Positions 15,162 to 23,482 of a DNA stretch of 33,427 nucleotides are shown piece by piece. The DNA is taken from positions 1 through 33,427 of the forward strand of contig NZ_FNOU01000028.1 in assembly GCF_900107125.1 (NCBI RefSeq), given 5' to 3'. The translations under genes and the position numbers were made by a program. Under the pieces are notes generated by a model. The model was not told the DNA's origin and did not search any database. It was given only the letters and a program-made list of their open reading frames with translations. How positions within the stretch are numbered: the stretch's first letter is position 1; every line of letters begins with the position of its first letter. This DNA is from Eubacterium barkeri. Lineage in GTDB: Bacteria > Bacillota > Clostridia > Eubacteriales > Eubacteriaceae.

Positions 15162-15948
15162 ACGCATCATCGTCCGGGGTGCCGGGGATATTGCCACGGG
15201 AACCATCCATCGACTAAGGCAATGCGGCTTTGAGGTGGTGGCCCTGGATGTGGAAAAACCCACCGTTATCCGCCGAACTGTTGCCTTTGCCCCGGGGATT
15301 TTAACCGGCAGTGCCGAGGTAGAGGGCGTCACGGCCACCCGCTGTGAGGATATCCCCACCATTGAAGCGGCTTTAAGTCGGGGGGAAGTGGCCCTGTGTG
15401 TGGACCCCCATGGTGTGCTTATTCCGAAGCTGCGCCCCCTGGCCGTGGTGGATGCCATTCTGGCCAAGCGCAACCTGGGCACCACCCGGGATATGGCCCC
15501 CATCGTGGTGGGCCTTGGTCCCGGCTTTACCGCCGGGGAGGATGTGGATGCCGTCATTGAAACCAACCGCGGCCATCACCTGGGACGGGTAATCTATGAG
15601 GGACCGGCGGCGACCAACACAGGGATTCCCGGCAATATCGCCGGCTTTACCCATGAACGGGTGATCCATGCCCCTGCAGCAGGGACCATCACCCTTCGCC
15701 ACGAAATCCGGGATATGGTAGAGAAGGGCGAGACCATCGCCACTATTGACGGTACCCCGGTGGTGTCCAAGCTCTCCGGCGTGCTCCGGGGGATGATTGC
15801 CCATGGCACCCGGGTTCCCAAGGGCATGAAAATTGCCGATGTGGACCCCCGGGGGGACGGGGATTACTGCTTTACCATCTCTGACAAGGCCCGGAATATC
15901 AGCGGTGGGGTATTGGAAGCCATCCTCCATTTAGAGGCGAATCGATGA
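15136..15948 (+). CDS. yqeB: Selenium-dependent molybdenum cofactor biosynthesis protein YqeB
   Basis: The start is set at 15136, nine bases after GAAAGG and overlapping the nucleotidyltransferase end; an earlier in-frame ATG at 15097 lacks such a site. The 270-residue protein begins with a nucleotide-binding-like RGAGDIATGTIHRL and contains IVVGLGPGFTAGEDVD and AAATNTGIPG-like segments of the EF2563/YqeB family. The family occurs only with selenium-dependent molybdenum hydroxylases and probably helps place selenium at the molybdenum centre; the step is not proved. The cysteine desulfurase overlaps it by four bases. Confidence 0.92.
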   Translation: MEKNEINHKRIIVRGAGDIATGTIHRLRQCGFEVVALDVEKPTVIRRTVAFAPGILTGSAEVEGVTATRCEDIPTIEAALSRGEVALCVDPHGVLIPKLRPLAVVDAILAKRNLGTTRDMAPIVVGLGPGFTAGEDVDAVIETNRGHHLGRVIYEGPAATNTGIPGNIAGFTHERVIHAPAAGTITLRHEIRDMVEKGETIATIDGTPVVSKLSGVLRGMIAHGTRVPKGMKIADVDPRGDGDYCFTISDKARNISGGVLEAILHLEANR

Positions 15949-17096
15949 AGAGTGTGTATTTTGATAACGCCAGCACCTCCTGGCCCAAGGCTCCGGGTGT
16001 GTCCGATGCCATGACGGACTTCATGGAGAATATCGGCTGTAATACCGGACGGGGCACCTACCGCCGGGCCTTCTCTGTATCCCGGACGGTGTACGATGCC
16101 CGGGAAAAGCTATGCCGCCTCTTTGGAGGTGAAAAGAACAGCAATGTGGTGTTTACGGCCAATGTTACCGAATCCTTGAATATGGTGCTCAAGGGACTCC
16201 TTACGCCCGGGGACCACGTGGTGGCCACCAGCCTGTGCCACAATGCCGTGGCCCGGCCCCTGACCAGCCTGGCCGCCCAGGGGGTCACCCACAGCTTTGC
16301 CCATTGTCACCAGGATGGCCACCTGGATCTGGGGAGCCTGGAGGCGGCCATCATCCCCCAGACAGTGGCGGTGGTGTTAACCCACGGCTGTAATGTTAGC
16401 GGCTCCATTCTGCCCCTGAAATGGGTCGGGGATATTTGTAAGCGCCATGGTATTTTCTACATTGTGGATGCTGCCCAAACCGCTGGGCTCATCCCCATCA
16501 ATGTGACCGATGCTCACGTGGATGCCCTGTGCTTTACCGCGCATAAGGGCCTGGGCGGTCCCCAGGGCATTGGGGGATTCCTGGTGAGCGATGCCCTGGC
16601 CAGGCGGATGACTCCCCTTCTGGATGGGGGAACGGGCAGCTTCTCCGATTCCCTGTCCATGCCGGAAATCCTGCCGGATCGTTTTGAAGCCGGCACCTTA
16701 AACCTCCCGGGGATCTACGGCCTGAGTAAAGCCCTGGATTATCTGGAAACCGTGGGGATTCCCAAAATTGAAAAAATGGAAAGACTCCTTACCAGTTCCT
16801 TTTTAATGGGGCTGCTTACCATCCCGGGACTGAACATCATCGGCAGTCTGCGAACGGAAAACCACGGCCCAGTCGTCTCTGTGAGCTGTCCCGACCAGGA
16901 TCTGTCTGAAATCGCAACGGCCCTGGACCGGAAATACGGTATCATGACCCGGGTGGGTCTGCACTGCGCCCCCCTTTCCCACCAGACCCTGGGCAGCTAT
17001 CCCACCGGCAGTCTACGCTTCTCCTTTAACCACCACAACACCCTGGAGGAGGTAGCCTACACCCTGGATGCTTTGAGAACACTTTTGAAGGATTAA
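15945..17096 (+). CDS. Cysteine desulfurase family protein (EF2568 type, class V aminotransferase fold)
   Basis: The 383-residue PLP enzyme has YFDNASTSWPKAP at the N-terminus, the PLP lysine K201 (FTAHKGLGGPQG) and the active-site cysteine C341 in VGLHCAPLSHQTLG. This is the subfamily first seen beside the selenium-dependent hydroxylase genes of Enterococcus (EF2568). It probably removes sulfur or selenium from cysteine or selenocysteine and passes it to YedF or the DUF3343 protein downstream. Whether it prefers selenium cannot be seen. It overlaps yqeB by 4 bases and lies 29 bases before yedF. Confidence 0.9.
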   Translation: MKSVYFDNASTSWPKAPGVSDAMTDFMENIGCNTGRGTYRRAFSVSRTVYDAREKLCRLFGGEKNSNVVFTANVTESLNMVLKGLLTPGDHVVATSLCHNAVARPLTSLAAQGVTHSFAHCHQDGHLDLGSLEAAIIPQTVAVVLTHGCNVSGSILPLKWVGDICKRHGIFYIVDAAQTAGLIPINVTDAHVDALCFTAHKGLGGPQGIGGFLVSDALARRMTPLLDGGTGSFSDSLSMPEILPDRFEAGTLNLPGIYGLSKALDYLETVGIPKIEKMERLLTSSFLMGLLTIPGLNIIGSLRTENHGPVVSVSCPDQDLSEIATALDRKYGIMTRVGLHCAPLSHQTLGSYPTGSLRFSFNHHNTLEEVAYTLDALRTLLKD

Positions 17097-17125
17097 AGGA
17101 CATGACTCTGTCATAAGAAAGGACA

Positions 17126-17749
17126 ATGATGAATAAACATTTAGATGCCAGCGGGCAGGCCTGCCCGCTGCCGGTCATGATGGCCAAGAAAGAAATTGAT
17201 GCCGGTACCACGGATTTCACCATTACCGTGGACAATGATATGGCGGTGGAAAATTTGAAAAAACTGGCCAATAGCCAAAATTTTTTAGCCACCGTTATTC
17301 TCGAAGAAGAAGCACACTTTATTTTGGAATTCCATCTAGAAGCCTCCGGGGAAAAGCCCCAGTCACCTCAAACCCCGGCCCCTGAAAATTCCAGTACAGA
17401 TTCCACCACGCCTGGCAGCTGGTCAATCTTTATGGGGAAGGATATTATCGGTACTGGGGATTACGAGCTGGGACGATCCCTGGCCCGGATGTATTTTTAT
17501 ACCATCTCCCAGGGAAAGGATATCCCCCAGTCCATTCTTTTTATGAACGACGGGGTGAAGCTGCCCACCCTGGATGATCAGGTGGTCACCCACCTCAAGG
17601 TCCTGGCCGAGCGGGGTGTGGAAATTCTGGTGTGCGGTACCTGCCTGGATTACTACCGCCTGAAGGATCAGCTGAAAATTGGGGAGCTCAGCAATATGTA
17701 CGATATCACCGAGCGCATGGCTGCTGCCACTAAGGTCATTACCCTATGA
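17126..17749 (+). CDS. yedF: Sulfurtransferase-like selenium metabolism protein YedF
   Basis: The first 75 residues are a TusA/SirA-like domain with the carrier cysteine C13 in ASGQACPLPVMMAKK. A low-complexity linker (Pro/Ser/Thr rich) joins it to a DsrE-like C-terminal domain with the paired cysteines of CGTCLDYY. This two-domain form, 207 residues, is the selenium-associated YedF. It probably carries selenium from the desulfurase to later enzymes. Two start codons adjoin (17126 and 17129); the second has the better distance to AAAGGA. The next gene begins at the yedF stop (4-base overlap). Confidence 0.92.
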   Translation: MMNKHLDASGQACPLPVMMAKKEIDAGTTDFTITVDNDMAVENLKKLANSQNFLATVILEEEAHFILEFHLEASGEKPQSPQTPAPENSSTDSTTPGSWSIFMGKDIIGTGDYELGRSLARMYFYTISQGKDIPQSILFMNDGVKLPTLDDQVVTHLKVLAERGVEILVCGTCLDYYRLKDQLKIGELSNMYDITERMAAATKVITL

Positions 17750-18018
17750 GGGATTCAGACTATGGCGTCATCGCCTTTGAGAATACCCATAGTGCCATGA
17801 CGGCGGAACGGATGCTCACTGGGCTTTTGGATTTTATCCTCATGCCCACCCCCCGGGAAATTGCCGCAGGCTGCGGGATCGCCATGCGGCTTTCCCTCGA
17901 GGCGGTGGCCGAGGCCCTAACCCAGCTGGATGCCGCCGGATTCGATTCCACCTTAAGACAGGCCTACCGGATCATCCCCAATGATGGGGCCCCCCGGGCA
18001 GAGGCTTTACCGGGCTGA
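17746..18018 (+). CDS. DUF3343 protein, putative Se/S carrier-like
   Basis: This 90-residue protein contains the DUF3343 core: YGVIAFENTHSAMTAERML, then LMPTPREIAAGCGIAMRL with a single conserved Cys in the GCG turn. The family is commonly linked with YedF and is described as a possible selenium or sulfur carrier. It overlaps yedF by 4 bases, so the two proteins are made together. The function is inferred from context. Confidence 0.88.
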   Translation: MRDSDYGVIAFENTHSAMTAERMLTGLLDFILMPTPREIAAGCGIAMRLSLEAVAEALTQLDAAGFDSTLRQAYRIIPNDGAPRAEALPG

Positions 18019-18067
18019 TTCAGCCTGTTCATTCATAAAATTTATAAACGAGAGAGAGAGTAAACCA

Positions 18068-19219
18068 ATGGAATTAAAGAAAAATTTACCTGCTATTTTT
18101 GAAGACTTTGCCGATGCCCGCCAGGTGGCCTTTTTAAAGGCTAAGGCCCTGAAGGACCAAAATGTCCCCCTCATTGGGATCTTCTGTACCTATTTTCCCC
18201 AGGAACTGGCCATGGCCATGGGCGCCTCCATCGTCGGGCTTTGCGCCACCTCCGATGAAACCATCCCTGAAGCTGAAATGGACCTGCCCCGAAATCTTTG
18301 CCCCCTCATCAAGTCCAGCTATGGCTTTGGCAAAACAGACAAATGCCCCTTCTTCTATTTCTCCGACCTGGTGGTGGGGGAAACCACCTGTGACGGCAAG
18401 AAAAAGATGTACGAGTACCTGGGGGAATTCAAGCCCGTCCATGTGATGCAGCTCCCAAGTGATCAAGGGGAAGCCAGTCTGGCCCTTTGGAAATCCGAAA
18501 TCATTCGCATGAAAGAAGCCCTGGAGGCCCAGTTCGGTGTCACCATCACCGAGGAGGATATCCGGGGAGCCATTGCACTGAAGAACGATGAACGCCGGGC
18601 TCTGAAGCACCTGTACGGTCTCATGAAGCAGGACCCTGCCCCGGTATTGGGACAGGACCTCTTCAAGGTCCTTCTCGGCTCCACCTTTGAATTTGACCGC
18701 TCAGTGTTACCTGGAAATCTGAGGGCCATTGCCGAAAGAATCCAGAGCGAATACGAAGCCGGAACTGCCCTGGACAAACGGCCCCGGATTTTAATCACCG
18801 GCTGCCCGGTGGGAGGTGCCACGGAAAAGGTCATTAAAGCCATTGAGGATAACGGTGGTGTGGCCGTGGCCTTCGAAAACTGCAATGGCTCCAAAGCCGT
18901 GGAAGAGCTGGTGGATGAAAGCAATCCCGATGTGTACGATGCGCTGGCACGAAAGTATTTAAATATCGGCTGTTCCGTCATGTCTCCCAACCCCAACCGC
19001 CTTACGATGTTAGATACCATGATTGATGACTACGCCGTGGACGGGGTGGTGGAAATGGTGCTGACTGCCTGTCATACCTACGGGGTGGAAGCCCGAAGCA
19101 TCAAACGCTTTGTTAACGAGGAAAAGAACAAGCCCTACATCACCATCGAAACCGATTATTCCTCAGCGGATATCGGCCAGCTAAACACCCGTCTGGCGGC
19201 CTTCATCGAAATGCTCTAG
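18068..19219 (+). CDS. 2-hydroxyacyl-CoA dehydratase family protein, double-cubane-cluster reductase type
   Basis: The start at 18068 follows an AGAGAGAGAG tract; upstream in-frame codons overlap the DUF3343 gene and are not credible. The 383-residue product is of the HgdB/YjiM type, with cysteines in GIFCTYFPQ, NLCPLIKS, DKCPFFYFSD, the GCPVGGATEK motif and LTACHTYGVE. A single subunit of this size beside an activase fits the double-cubane cluster proteins, ATP-driven reductases of small molecules, better than the two-subunit dehydratases. Its position at the end of a selenium operon is notable. The natural substrate is unknown. Confidence 0.85.
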   Translation: MELKKNLPAIFEDFADARQVAFLKAKALKDQNVPLIGIFCTYFPQELAMAMGASIVGLCATSDETIPEAEMDLPRNLCPLIKSSYGFGKTDKCPFFYFSDLVVGETTCDGKKKMYEYLGEFKPVHVMQLPSDQGEASLALWKSEIIRMKEALEAQFGVTITEEDIRGAIALKNDERRALKHLYGLMKQDPAPVLGQDLFKVLLGSTFEFDRSVLPGNLRAIAERIQSEYEAGTALDKRPRILITGCPVGGATEKVIKAIEDNGGVAVAFENCNGSKAVEELVDESNPDVYDALARKYLNIGCSVMSPNPNRLTMLDTMIDDYAVDGVVEMVLTACHTYGVEARSIKRFVNEEKNKPYITIETDYSSADIGQLNTRLAAFIEML

Positions 19220-19226
19220 GTGGCCC

Positions 19227-19979
19227 ATGCTAACCCTGGGTATTGATTCTGGCTCGACCACTACTAAAGGGGTGCTCTTAAACGCAGCGGGGGAGGTCAC
19301 CGCCCATCGCCTCTGTGCCACCTCCGCCCGCCCCCGGCAGACCCTGGAGGCCCTGTACACTGAGCTGAGCGGCCCCCAGGTGGCCTGCACCGTGGCCACC
19401 GGCTACGGCCGCCGGCTCCTCAGTGCTGCGGATAAGCAGGTGACTGAAATCACCTGCCACGCCCTGGGCTGCCGACACCTGCGTCCCGACATCGGCGGCG
19501 TTATCGACATCGGCGGGCAGGATAGCAAGGCCATCCTCCTGGATATATCCGGGAACGTATCGGACTTTCTGATGAACGATAAATGCGCCGCTGGCACCGG
19601 CCGCTTCCTGGATATCATGATGGGCATCCTGGATGCGGACATTGATGCACTGGACGATTTTGTGGCCGGGGCTGCCCCAGCCACCATCTCCAGTATGTGC
19701 ACCGTTTTTGCCGAAAGTGAGATCATCGGGCTACTTGCCGAAGAGGTGCTCCCCAGGGATATTGCCCTGGGAGTGATCCATTCCATTGCCAAGCGCACCG
19801 CAGGCTTTGCCAGCCGCCTGCCCCTGGGCAGCCCGGTGTTTTTCAGCGGCGGCCTTTCCCAATCCCAAGTTTTCTGTACCGTGCTCCAGTCCGAGCTGAG
19901 GCTGCCGGTGGTCACTCATCCCCTGGGGCAATTTGCCGGGGCCATCGGTGCTGCTGTACTGGGACAGACCCAGATTTAA
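19227..19979 (+). CDS. Acyl-CoA dehydratase activase (HgdC/YjiL type ATPase)
   Basis: This 250-residue ASKHA-fold ATPase has the phosphate loops LGIDSGSTTTKG and VIDIGGQDSKAI. The cysteines C120 (DKCAAGTGRF) and C158 (SSMCTVFAESE) hold the [4Fe-4S] cluster shared by the dimer, and SGGLSQS completes the nucleotide site. The protein uses ATP hydrolysis to push a low-potential electron into the partner reductase, here the gene 7 bases upstream. All key residues are present. It is the last gene of the operon and is followed by a strong terminator. Confidence 0.93.
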   Translation: MLTLGIDSGSTTTKGVLLNAAGEVTAHRLCATSARPRQTLEALYTELSGPQVACTVATGYGRRLLSAADKQVTEITCHALGCRHLRPDIGGVIDIGGQDSKAILLDISGNVSDFLMNDKCAAGTGRFLDIMMGILDADIDALDDFVAGAAPATISSMCTVFAESEIIGLLAEEVLPRDIALGVIHSIAKRTAGFASRLPLGSPVFFSGGLSQSQVFCTVLQSELRLPVVTHPLGQFAGAIGAAVLGQTQI

Positions 19980-19982
19980 CCC

Positions 19983-20020
19983 AAAAGCCCCCCTGGAAAC
20001 TAAAATTCCAGGGGGCTTTT
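19983..20020. terminator. Strong terminator after the selenium operon
   Basis: AAAAGCCCCC...TGGAA (19983-19998, one bulged C) pairs with TTCCAGGGGGCTTTT (20006-20020) across a 7-base loop. The A-run and T-run at the ends mean it could work in both directions, also stopping read-through from the minus strand. Confidence 0.88.
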
Positions 20021-20046
20021 AAGTTTATTCTTGTAATAGCAGGGGG

Positions 20047-20213
20047 TTACTTCACCCACCGAATATAATCCGCCTTCCGGGGCGCCGCTTCCTTCACAGG
20101 TCCATCGGCATAGCCCAGGGTACAATGCCCCACGCCGATGTAATCCCCGGTGACGCCCCACTTGGTCAAAAGGGCTTTGCCCTCGTCACAGTCAAATTCT
20201 TCTTCGCACAATT
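20047..20213 (-). pseudogene. C-terminal remnant of a nitroreductase family gene
   Basis: The minus strand encodes about 54 residues ending in a stop at 20047-20049. They contain DEGKALLTKWGV, YIGVGHCTLGYADG and PRKADYIRWVK, which match the C-terminal end of nitroreductase family proteins. Upstream in the same frame a stop codon appears within a few codons and the sequence becomes AT-rich with no FMN-binding N-terminal part. This is a decayed gene end. The rest of 19980-20384 holds only terminators and no gene. Confidence 0.7.
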
Positions 20214-20264
20214 TTATTAATTATTTTATCCAAGCCCATATCATTTTTTCCTGCGATTAGATTG

Positions 20265-20298
20265 AAAAAAGACGACAGAATTTTTAGATTCTGCCGTC
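20265..20298 (-). terminator. Rho-independent terminator of the etfB-etfA-acd operon
   Basis: On the minus strand GACGGCAGAAT (plus 20298-20288) pairs with ATTCTGTCGTC (plus 20281-20271) over 11 base pairs with one wobble, followed by TTTTTTC. It lies about 87 bases after the acyl-CoA dehydrogenase stop. Confidence 0.88.
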
Positions 20299-20384
20299 CA
20301 TTTAGGAAGAATATATCAATCAGAGATAACGGGTACTGAGCATGACCCGCATACCCCTGCTGATAACGTAGTATTAAAGGTTGG

Positions 20385-21527
20385 TTATTTTACTCCCATC
20401 CAGCTGGAGATAACCATTTTCTGAACTTCCGAAGTCCCTTCATATATTTCAGTAATTTTAGCATCCCGCATAAGTCGCTCAAAGGGATACTCTCGGGTAT
20501 AACCATAGCCACCCACCAGCTGTAAGCAACGCCGTGTTACATCACTGGCCGCCTCTGCTGCATAGAGTTTCCCCATTGCCGCCAAATGGCTATATGGTTG
20601 ATGATTTTCCTTAGCTACTGCAGATCGATATACCAGAAGCCGGGCCGCATCAACCTTGGTCTGCATATCTGCCAGCTCAAATTGGGTATTTTGGAATTGA
20701 CTGAGCCGTTTACCAAATTGTTTTCTTTCCTTCGTATACTTAACTGCCTCGTCAATGGCATTTTGAGCGATGCCCAGAGCCTGGGCGGCAATCCCGATTC
20801 GGCCGCCATCCAGGGTCATCATTGCAATTTTAAAGCCCTTTCCGATTTCGCCTAAAAGATTCTCTTTCGGAACTTTAACGTCCGTAAAAATCAGTTCAGT
20901 CGTTGCAGAACCGCGGATTCCCATTTTCTTTTCTTTAGTCCCGATTGTAAATCCTGGCATGGTGTCCTCAAGGATAAATGCTGAAATACCCTTGGTTCCA
21001 ATATCCCGGGTCGTCATGGCAAAGACGACATAAATGCTGGCCTTTCCACCATTTGTAATGAAGATTTTGCTGCCGTTCAGCAGATAATGATCACCCTTAT
21101 CCTCTGCAAAGGTCTGTTGCATGGCTGCATCGGTTCCGGCACCAGGCTCTGTCAAACCAAAAGCACCCAGTTTCTCACCAGTTGCTAAAGGCGTTAGGTA
21201 TTTTTGTTTTTGTTCCTCTGTTCCAAATTCCGAAATTGGCCAGCAGCATAAAGAGCTGTGCGCAGAAACCATGACGCTGGTGGTGGCACAGTGCCGGGCG
21301 AATTCTTCGCAGGCTAAAATATAGGTCAGATAACTCAGTCCCGCACCACCGTATGCTTCGGGCATGGCAATCCCCATCATCCCCATATCCGCTAATTTTT
21401 CATACGTTTCTTGGGGAAAGCGTTCCTCCTCGTCAATTTCAGCAGCTAAAGGGGCGACTTCCTTTACGCAGAAATCATGGAGCATGTCTAATATCTCTTG
21501 TTCTTCTGGTTTAAATGTAAAATCCAT
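20385..21527 (-). CDS. Acyl-CoA dehydrogenase (short-chain/butyryl-CoA type)
   Basis: The 380-residue flavoenzyme has GAFGLTEPGAGTDA and FITNGGKASIYVVFA from the FAD and substrate site, and YGYTREYPFERLMRDAK followed by IYEGTSEVQ, whose Glu is the catalytic base of short-chain acyl-CoA dehydrogenases. It oxidises an acyl-CoA to the 2-enoyl-CoA, or reduces the enoyl-CoA, with electrons passed through EtfAB encoded just upstream. A GGAGG site precedes the start. The gene is last in its operon. Chain length preference is inferred from family resemblance only. Confidence 0.93.
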   Translation of the reverse strand: MDFTFKPEEQEILDMLHDFCVKEVAPLAAEIDEEERFPQETYEKLADMGMMGIAMPEAYGGAGLSYLTYILACEEFARHCATTSVMVSAHSSLCCWPISEFGTEEQKQKYLTPLATGEKLGAFGLTEPGAGTDAAMQQTFAEDKGDHYLLNGSKIFITNGGKASIYVVFAMTTRDIGTKGISAFILEDTMPGFTIGTKEKKMGIRGSATTELIFTDVKVPKENLLGEIGKGFKIAMMTLDGGRIGIAAQALGIAQNAIDEAVKYTKERKQFGKRLSQFQNTQFELADMQTKVDAARLLVYRSAVAKENHQPYSHLAAMGKLYAAEAASDVTRRCLQLVGGYGYTREYPFERLMRDAKITEIYEGTSEVQKMVISSWMGVK

Positions 21528-21551
21528 CTTATTCCTCCATCTGGCCTTTAC

Positions 21552-22562
21552 TCAGGCCTTTGCTTTTTGTATGGCTTTGGTAAGGGCAGGTACCACTTCA
21601 AACAGGTTTCCAACAACGCAATAATCAGCAATATTGAAGATTGGGGCCTCTGGATCCTTGTTGATTGCCACGATGACATCCGAGCTGCTCATCCCTGCTA
21701 AATGTTGGATAGCTCCGGAAATCCCACAGGCGATATAAAGCTTCGGACCCACGGTTTTTCCTGTTTGGCCAACCTGGTGGGCATGGTTAATCCATCCTGC
21801 ATCAACCGCAGCCCGGGAGGCACCGACAGTTGCTCCAAGGGCCTGTGCCAGTGCTTTAATGGGCTCAAAGCCCTCTGGCCCACCAACGCCACGGCCACCC
21901 GATACAATAATTTCAGCACCTTCTAAATCAACTAATTCGCCACCGATTTCATTGATGACTTCTAATAATTCTGTCCGGATTTGATCCTTTGCGATGTGAA
22001 TATCTTCCTTAACAATCACACCTTCCAGCGCATCATCCGGTACGTTTTTCTTAAAGACACCGGGGCGCACAGTACCGATCTGCGGACGATGATCAGCACA
22101 TAGGATCGTCGCCATCAAATTGCCACCGAATGCCGGACGGGTCCAGGCAACATTGCCACTTTCTTCATCCAGGTCAAGTGCGGTACAATCTGCTGTCAAT
22201 CCTGTTTTTAACCGGCAAGACAGACGAGGTGCCATATCACGGCCGATATTGGTTGCCCCAATGAGTAAAGTTTTAGGACCATATTTTTCAATTAATGCAT
22301 ATAAAGCATAGGTATATGCATCGGTTGTGTAGTGACTGTATTCATCACTGTCCACGACCAAGACGTTATCCGCGCCATAGCGAACCGCATCCCGAACGGC
22401 ATCATCCACCTTTGAACCAATGACAACTGCCGTCAACTGCCCACCCTGGCCGTCTGCCAATCGTCTGCCTGGAACCAACAGTTCAAGACCTACATTTTTA
22501 GCCTGGCCTTTACCATTGGTTTCCACGAATACCCAAAGATTATTTGTTTTTGCTTCCATCAT
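21552..22562 (-). CDS. etfA: Electron transfer flavoprotein alpha subunit
   Basis: The start is set at 22562, after AAAGGTGG; a longer in-frame form from 22631 would overlap etfB by 56 bases and adds a tail unlike the family. The 336-residue product has the N-terminal domain (NNLWVFVET) and the C-terminal FAD domain (VGASRAAVDAGW, VGQTGKTVGPKLYIACGISG, NKDPEAPIFNIADY). No ferredoxin-like N-terminal extension is present, unlike the EtfA of caffeate reductases. It pairs with EtfB to carry electrons to and from the acyl-CoA dehydrogenases here. Confidence 0.94.
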   Translation of the reverse strand: MMEAKTNNLWVFVETNGKGQAKNVGLELLVPGRRLADGQGGQLTAVVIGSKVDDAVRDAVRYGADNVLVVDSDEYSHYTTDAYTYALYALIEKYGPKTLLIGATNIGRDMAPRLSCRLKTGLTADCTALDLDEESGNVAWTRPAFGGNLMATILCADHRPQIGTVRPGVFKKNVPDDALEGVIVKEDIHIAKDQIRTELLEVINEIGGELVDLEGAEIIVSGGRGVGGPEGFEPIKALAQALGATVGASRAAVDAGWINHAHQVGQTGKTVGPKLYIACGISGAIQHLAGMSSSDVIVAINKDPEAPIFNIADYCVVGNLFEVVPALTKAIQKAKA

Positions 22563-22575
22563 ATTTCCCACCTTT

Positions 22576-23376
22576 CTAAATAATGTTGGCTCCGGAGAGA
22601 AGCTCGAATAGCTTTGCTGCCGATTCTTCATTTGTTTCTTCCTGGATTGTCACACCACCTTTTTTTTGAGGTGGGGTGAAGCTCTTTTTAACCCGAGTAG
22701 GGGAGCCCTTCAATCCTGCACGGCTCAAATCGATATCCAGATCTTCTGATGTCAAGACCGGAATTGTGGCACGATTTGCTGCCATTTTTGTCTTAATAGA
22801 GGGATACCGGGGCTCAAAGGATGGTTTAGTGACGGTAATCAGACAAGGGGTTTTGACCCCGATGATTTCAAAGCCTTCTTCCGTTTCCTTCTTAACCTTG
22901 ACGATATCGCCATCGACGATGGTTTCCACCGCATAGGTAACCTGGGGATAACCCAAATGCTCAGCAATTTCCGGACCGACCTGTGCCGTATCCCCATCAA
23001 TAGCCTGCTTACCGCAGAAGATGATTTCGAAGGGGCCGTCCAGCTCATCAATCTTTTTTATGACTCTGGACAAGATATAGCTCGTTGCCAAAGTGTCTGA
23101 ACCACCAAATTTTCGGTCAGACACTAGGTACGCTTTATCTCCCCCGACGGATAAGCATTCCTTTAAGGCTGCGGTGGCCTGTTCCGGGCCCATGGTCACG
23201 ACTGTAATCGTCGTTTCAGGATCTACATCCTTTATCCGTGCGGCTGCTTCCAATGCGTCAGCATCGAAGGGATTAACAATACTGGGGACACCTGCCCGAA
23301 TCAGTGTATTCGTTTCGGGATTGATTTTGATTTCGGTGGTATCTGGAACTTGTTTAACACATACTAAAATCTTCAT
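22576..23376 (-). CDS. etfB: Electron transfer flavoprotein beta subunit
   Basis: The start at 23376 gives the usual N-terminus MKILVCVKQVPDTTEIKI and follows AGGAG; a longer in-frame ORF from 23436 has no family match in its first 20 residues. The 266-residue protein contains VNPFDADALEAAARIKD, the AMP/FAD-site segment CGKQAIDGDTAQVGPEIAEHL and the C-terminal arm. The sequence style is that of clostridial Bcd-linked Etf, some of which bifurcate electrons from NADH to ferredoxin. Whether this one bifurcates is not decided by what I can see. It is the first gene after the sigma-54 promoter at 23463-23478. Confidence 0.94.
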   Translation of the reverse strand: MKILVCVKQVPDTTEIKINPETNTLIRAGVPSIVNPFDADALEAAARIKDVDPETTITVVTMGPEQATAALKECLSVGGDKAYLVSDRKFGGSDTLATSYILSRVIKKIDELDGPFEIIFCGKQAIDGDTAQVGPEIAEHLGYPQVTYAVETIVDGDIVKVKKETEEGFEIIGVKTPCLITVTKPSFEPRYPSIKTKMAANRATIPVLTSEDLDIDLSRAGLKGSPTRVKKSFTPPQKKGGVTIQEETNEESAAKLFELLSGANII

Positions 23377-23444
23377 ACGTTCATCACTCCTGTTTCTTTT
23401 TTCTCTTTCACGCAAATTTTCCCAATTTCTACGCAAATAAAAAT

Positions 23445-23465
23445 GCTCCTGCCTATAACAGAAGC
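23445..23465 (-). terminator. Weak stem-loop after the sigma-54 activator genes, overlapping the next promoter
   Basis: On the minus strand GCTTCTG (plus 23465-23459) pairs with CAGGAGC (plus 23451-23445) over 7 bp with one wobble and a 7-base loop, followed by ATTTTTATTT. It could end the activator transcript while overlapping the -12 element of the etfB promoter. Confidence 0.4.
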
Positions 23466-23478
23466 AATTTTTATGCCA
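23463..23478 (-). promoter_or_regulatory. Sigma-54 promoter of etfB-etfA-acd
   Basis: On the minus strand the sequence reads TGGCAT, five bases, TTGCT (plus 23478 down to 23463), one base away from the -24/-12 consensus TGGCAC-N5-TTGCW. It lies only 5 bases after the stop of the sensorless activator, and transcription should start near 23452. Confidence 0.75.
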
Positions 23479-23482
23479 ATTT

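Noticed and set aside
14550..19979. Selenocysteine codons or SECIS elements in the selenium operon
   Set aside because: Every gene reads through from start to family-length end without an in-frame TGA, and all catalytic positions carry ordinary Cys. Selenium use here seems to be as a labile cofactor, not as selenocysteine.
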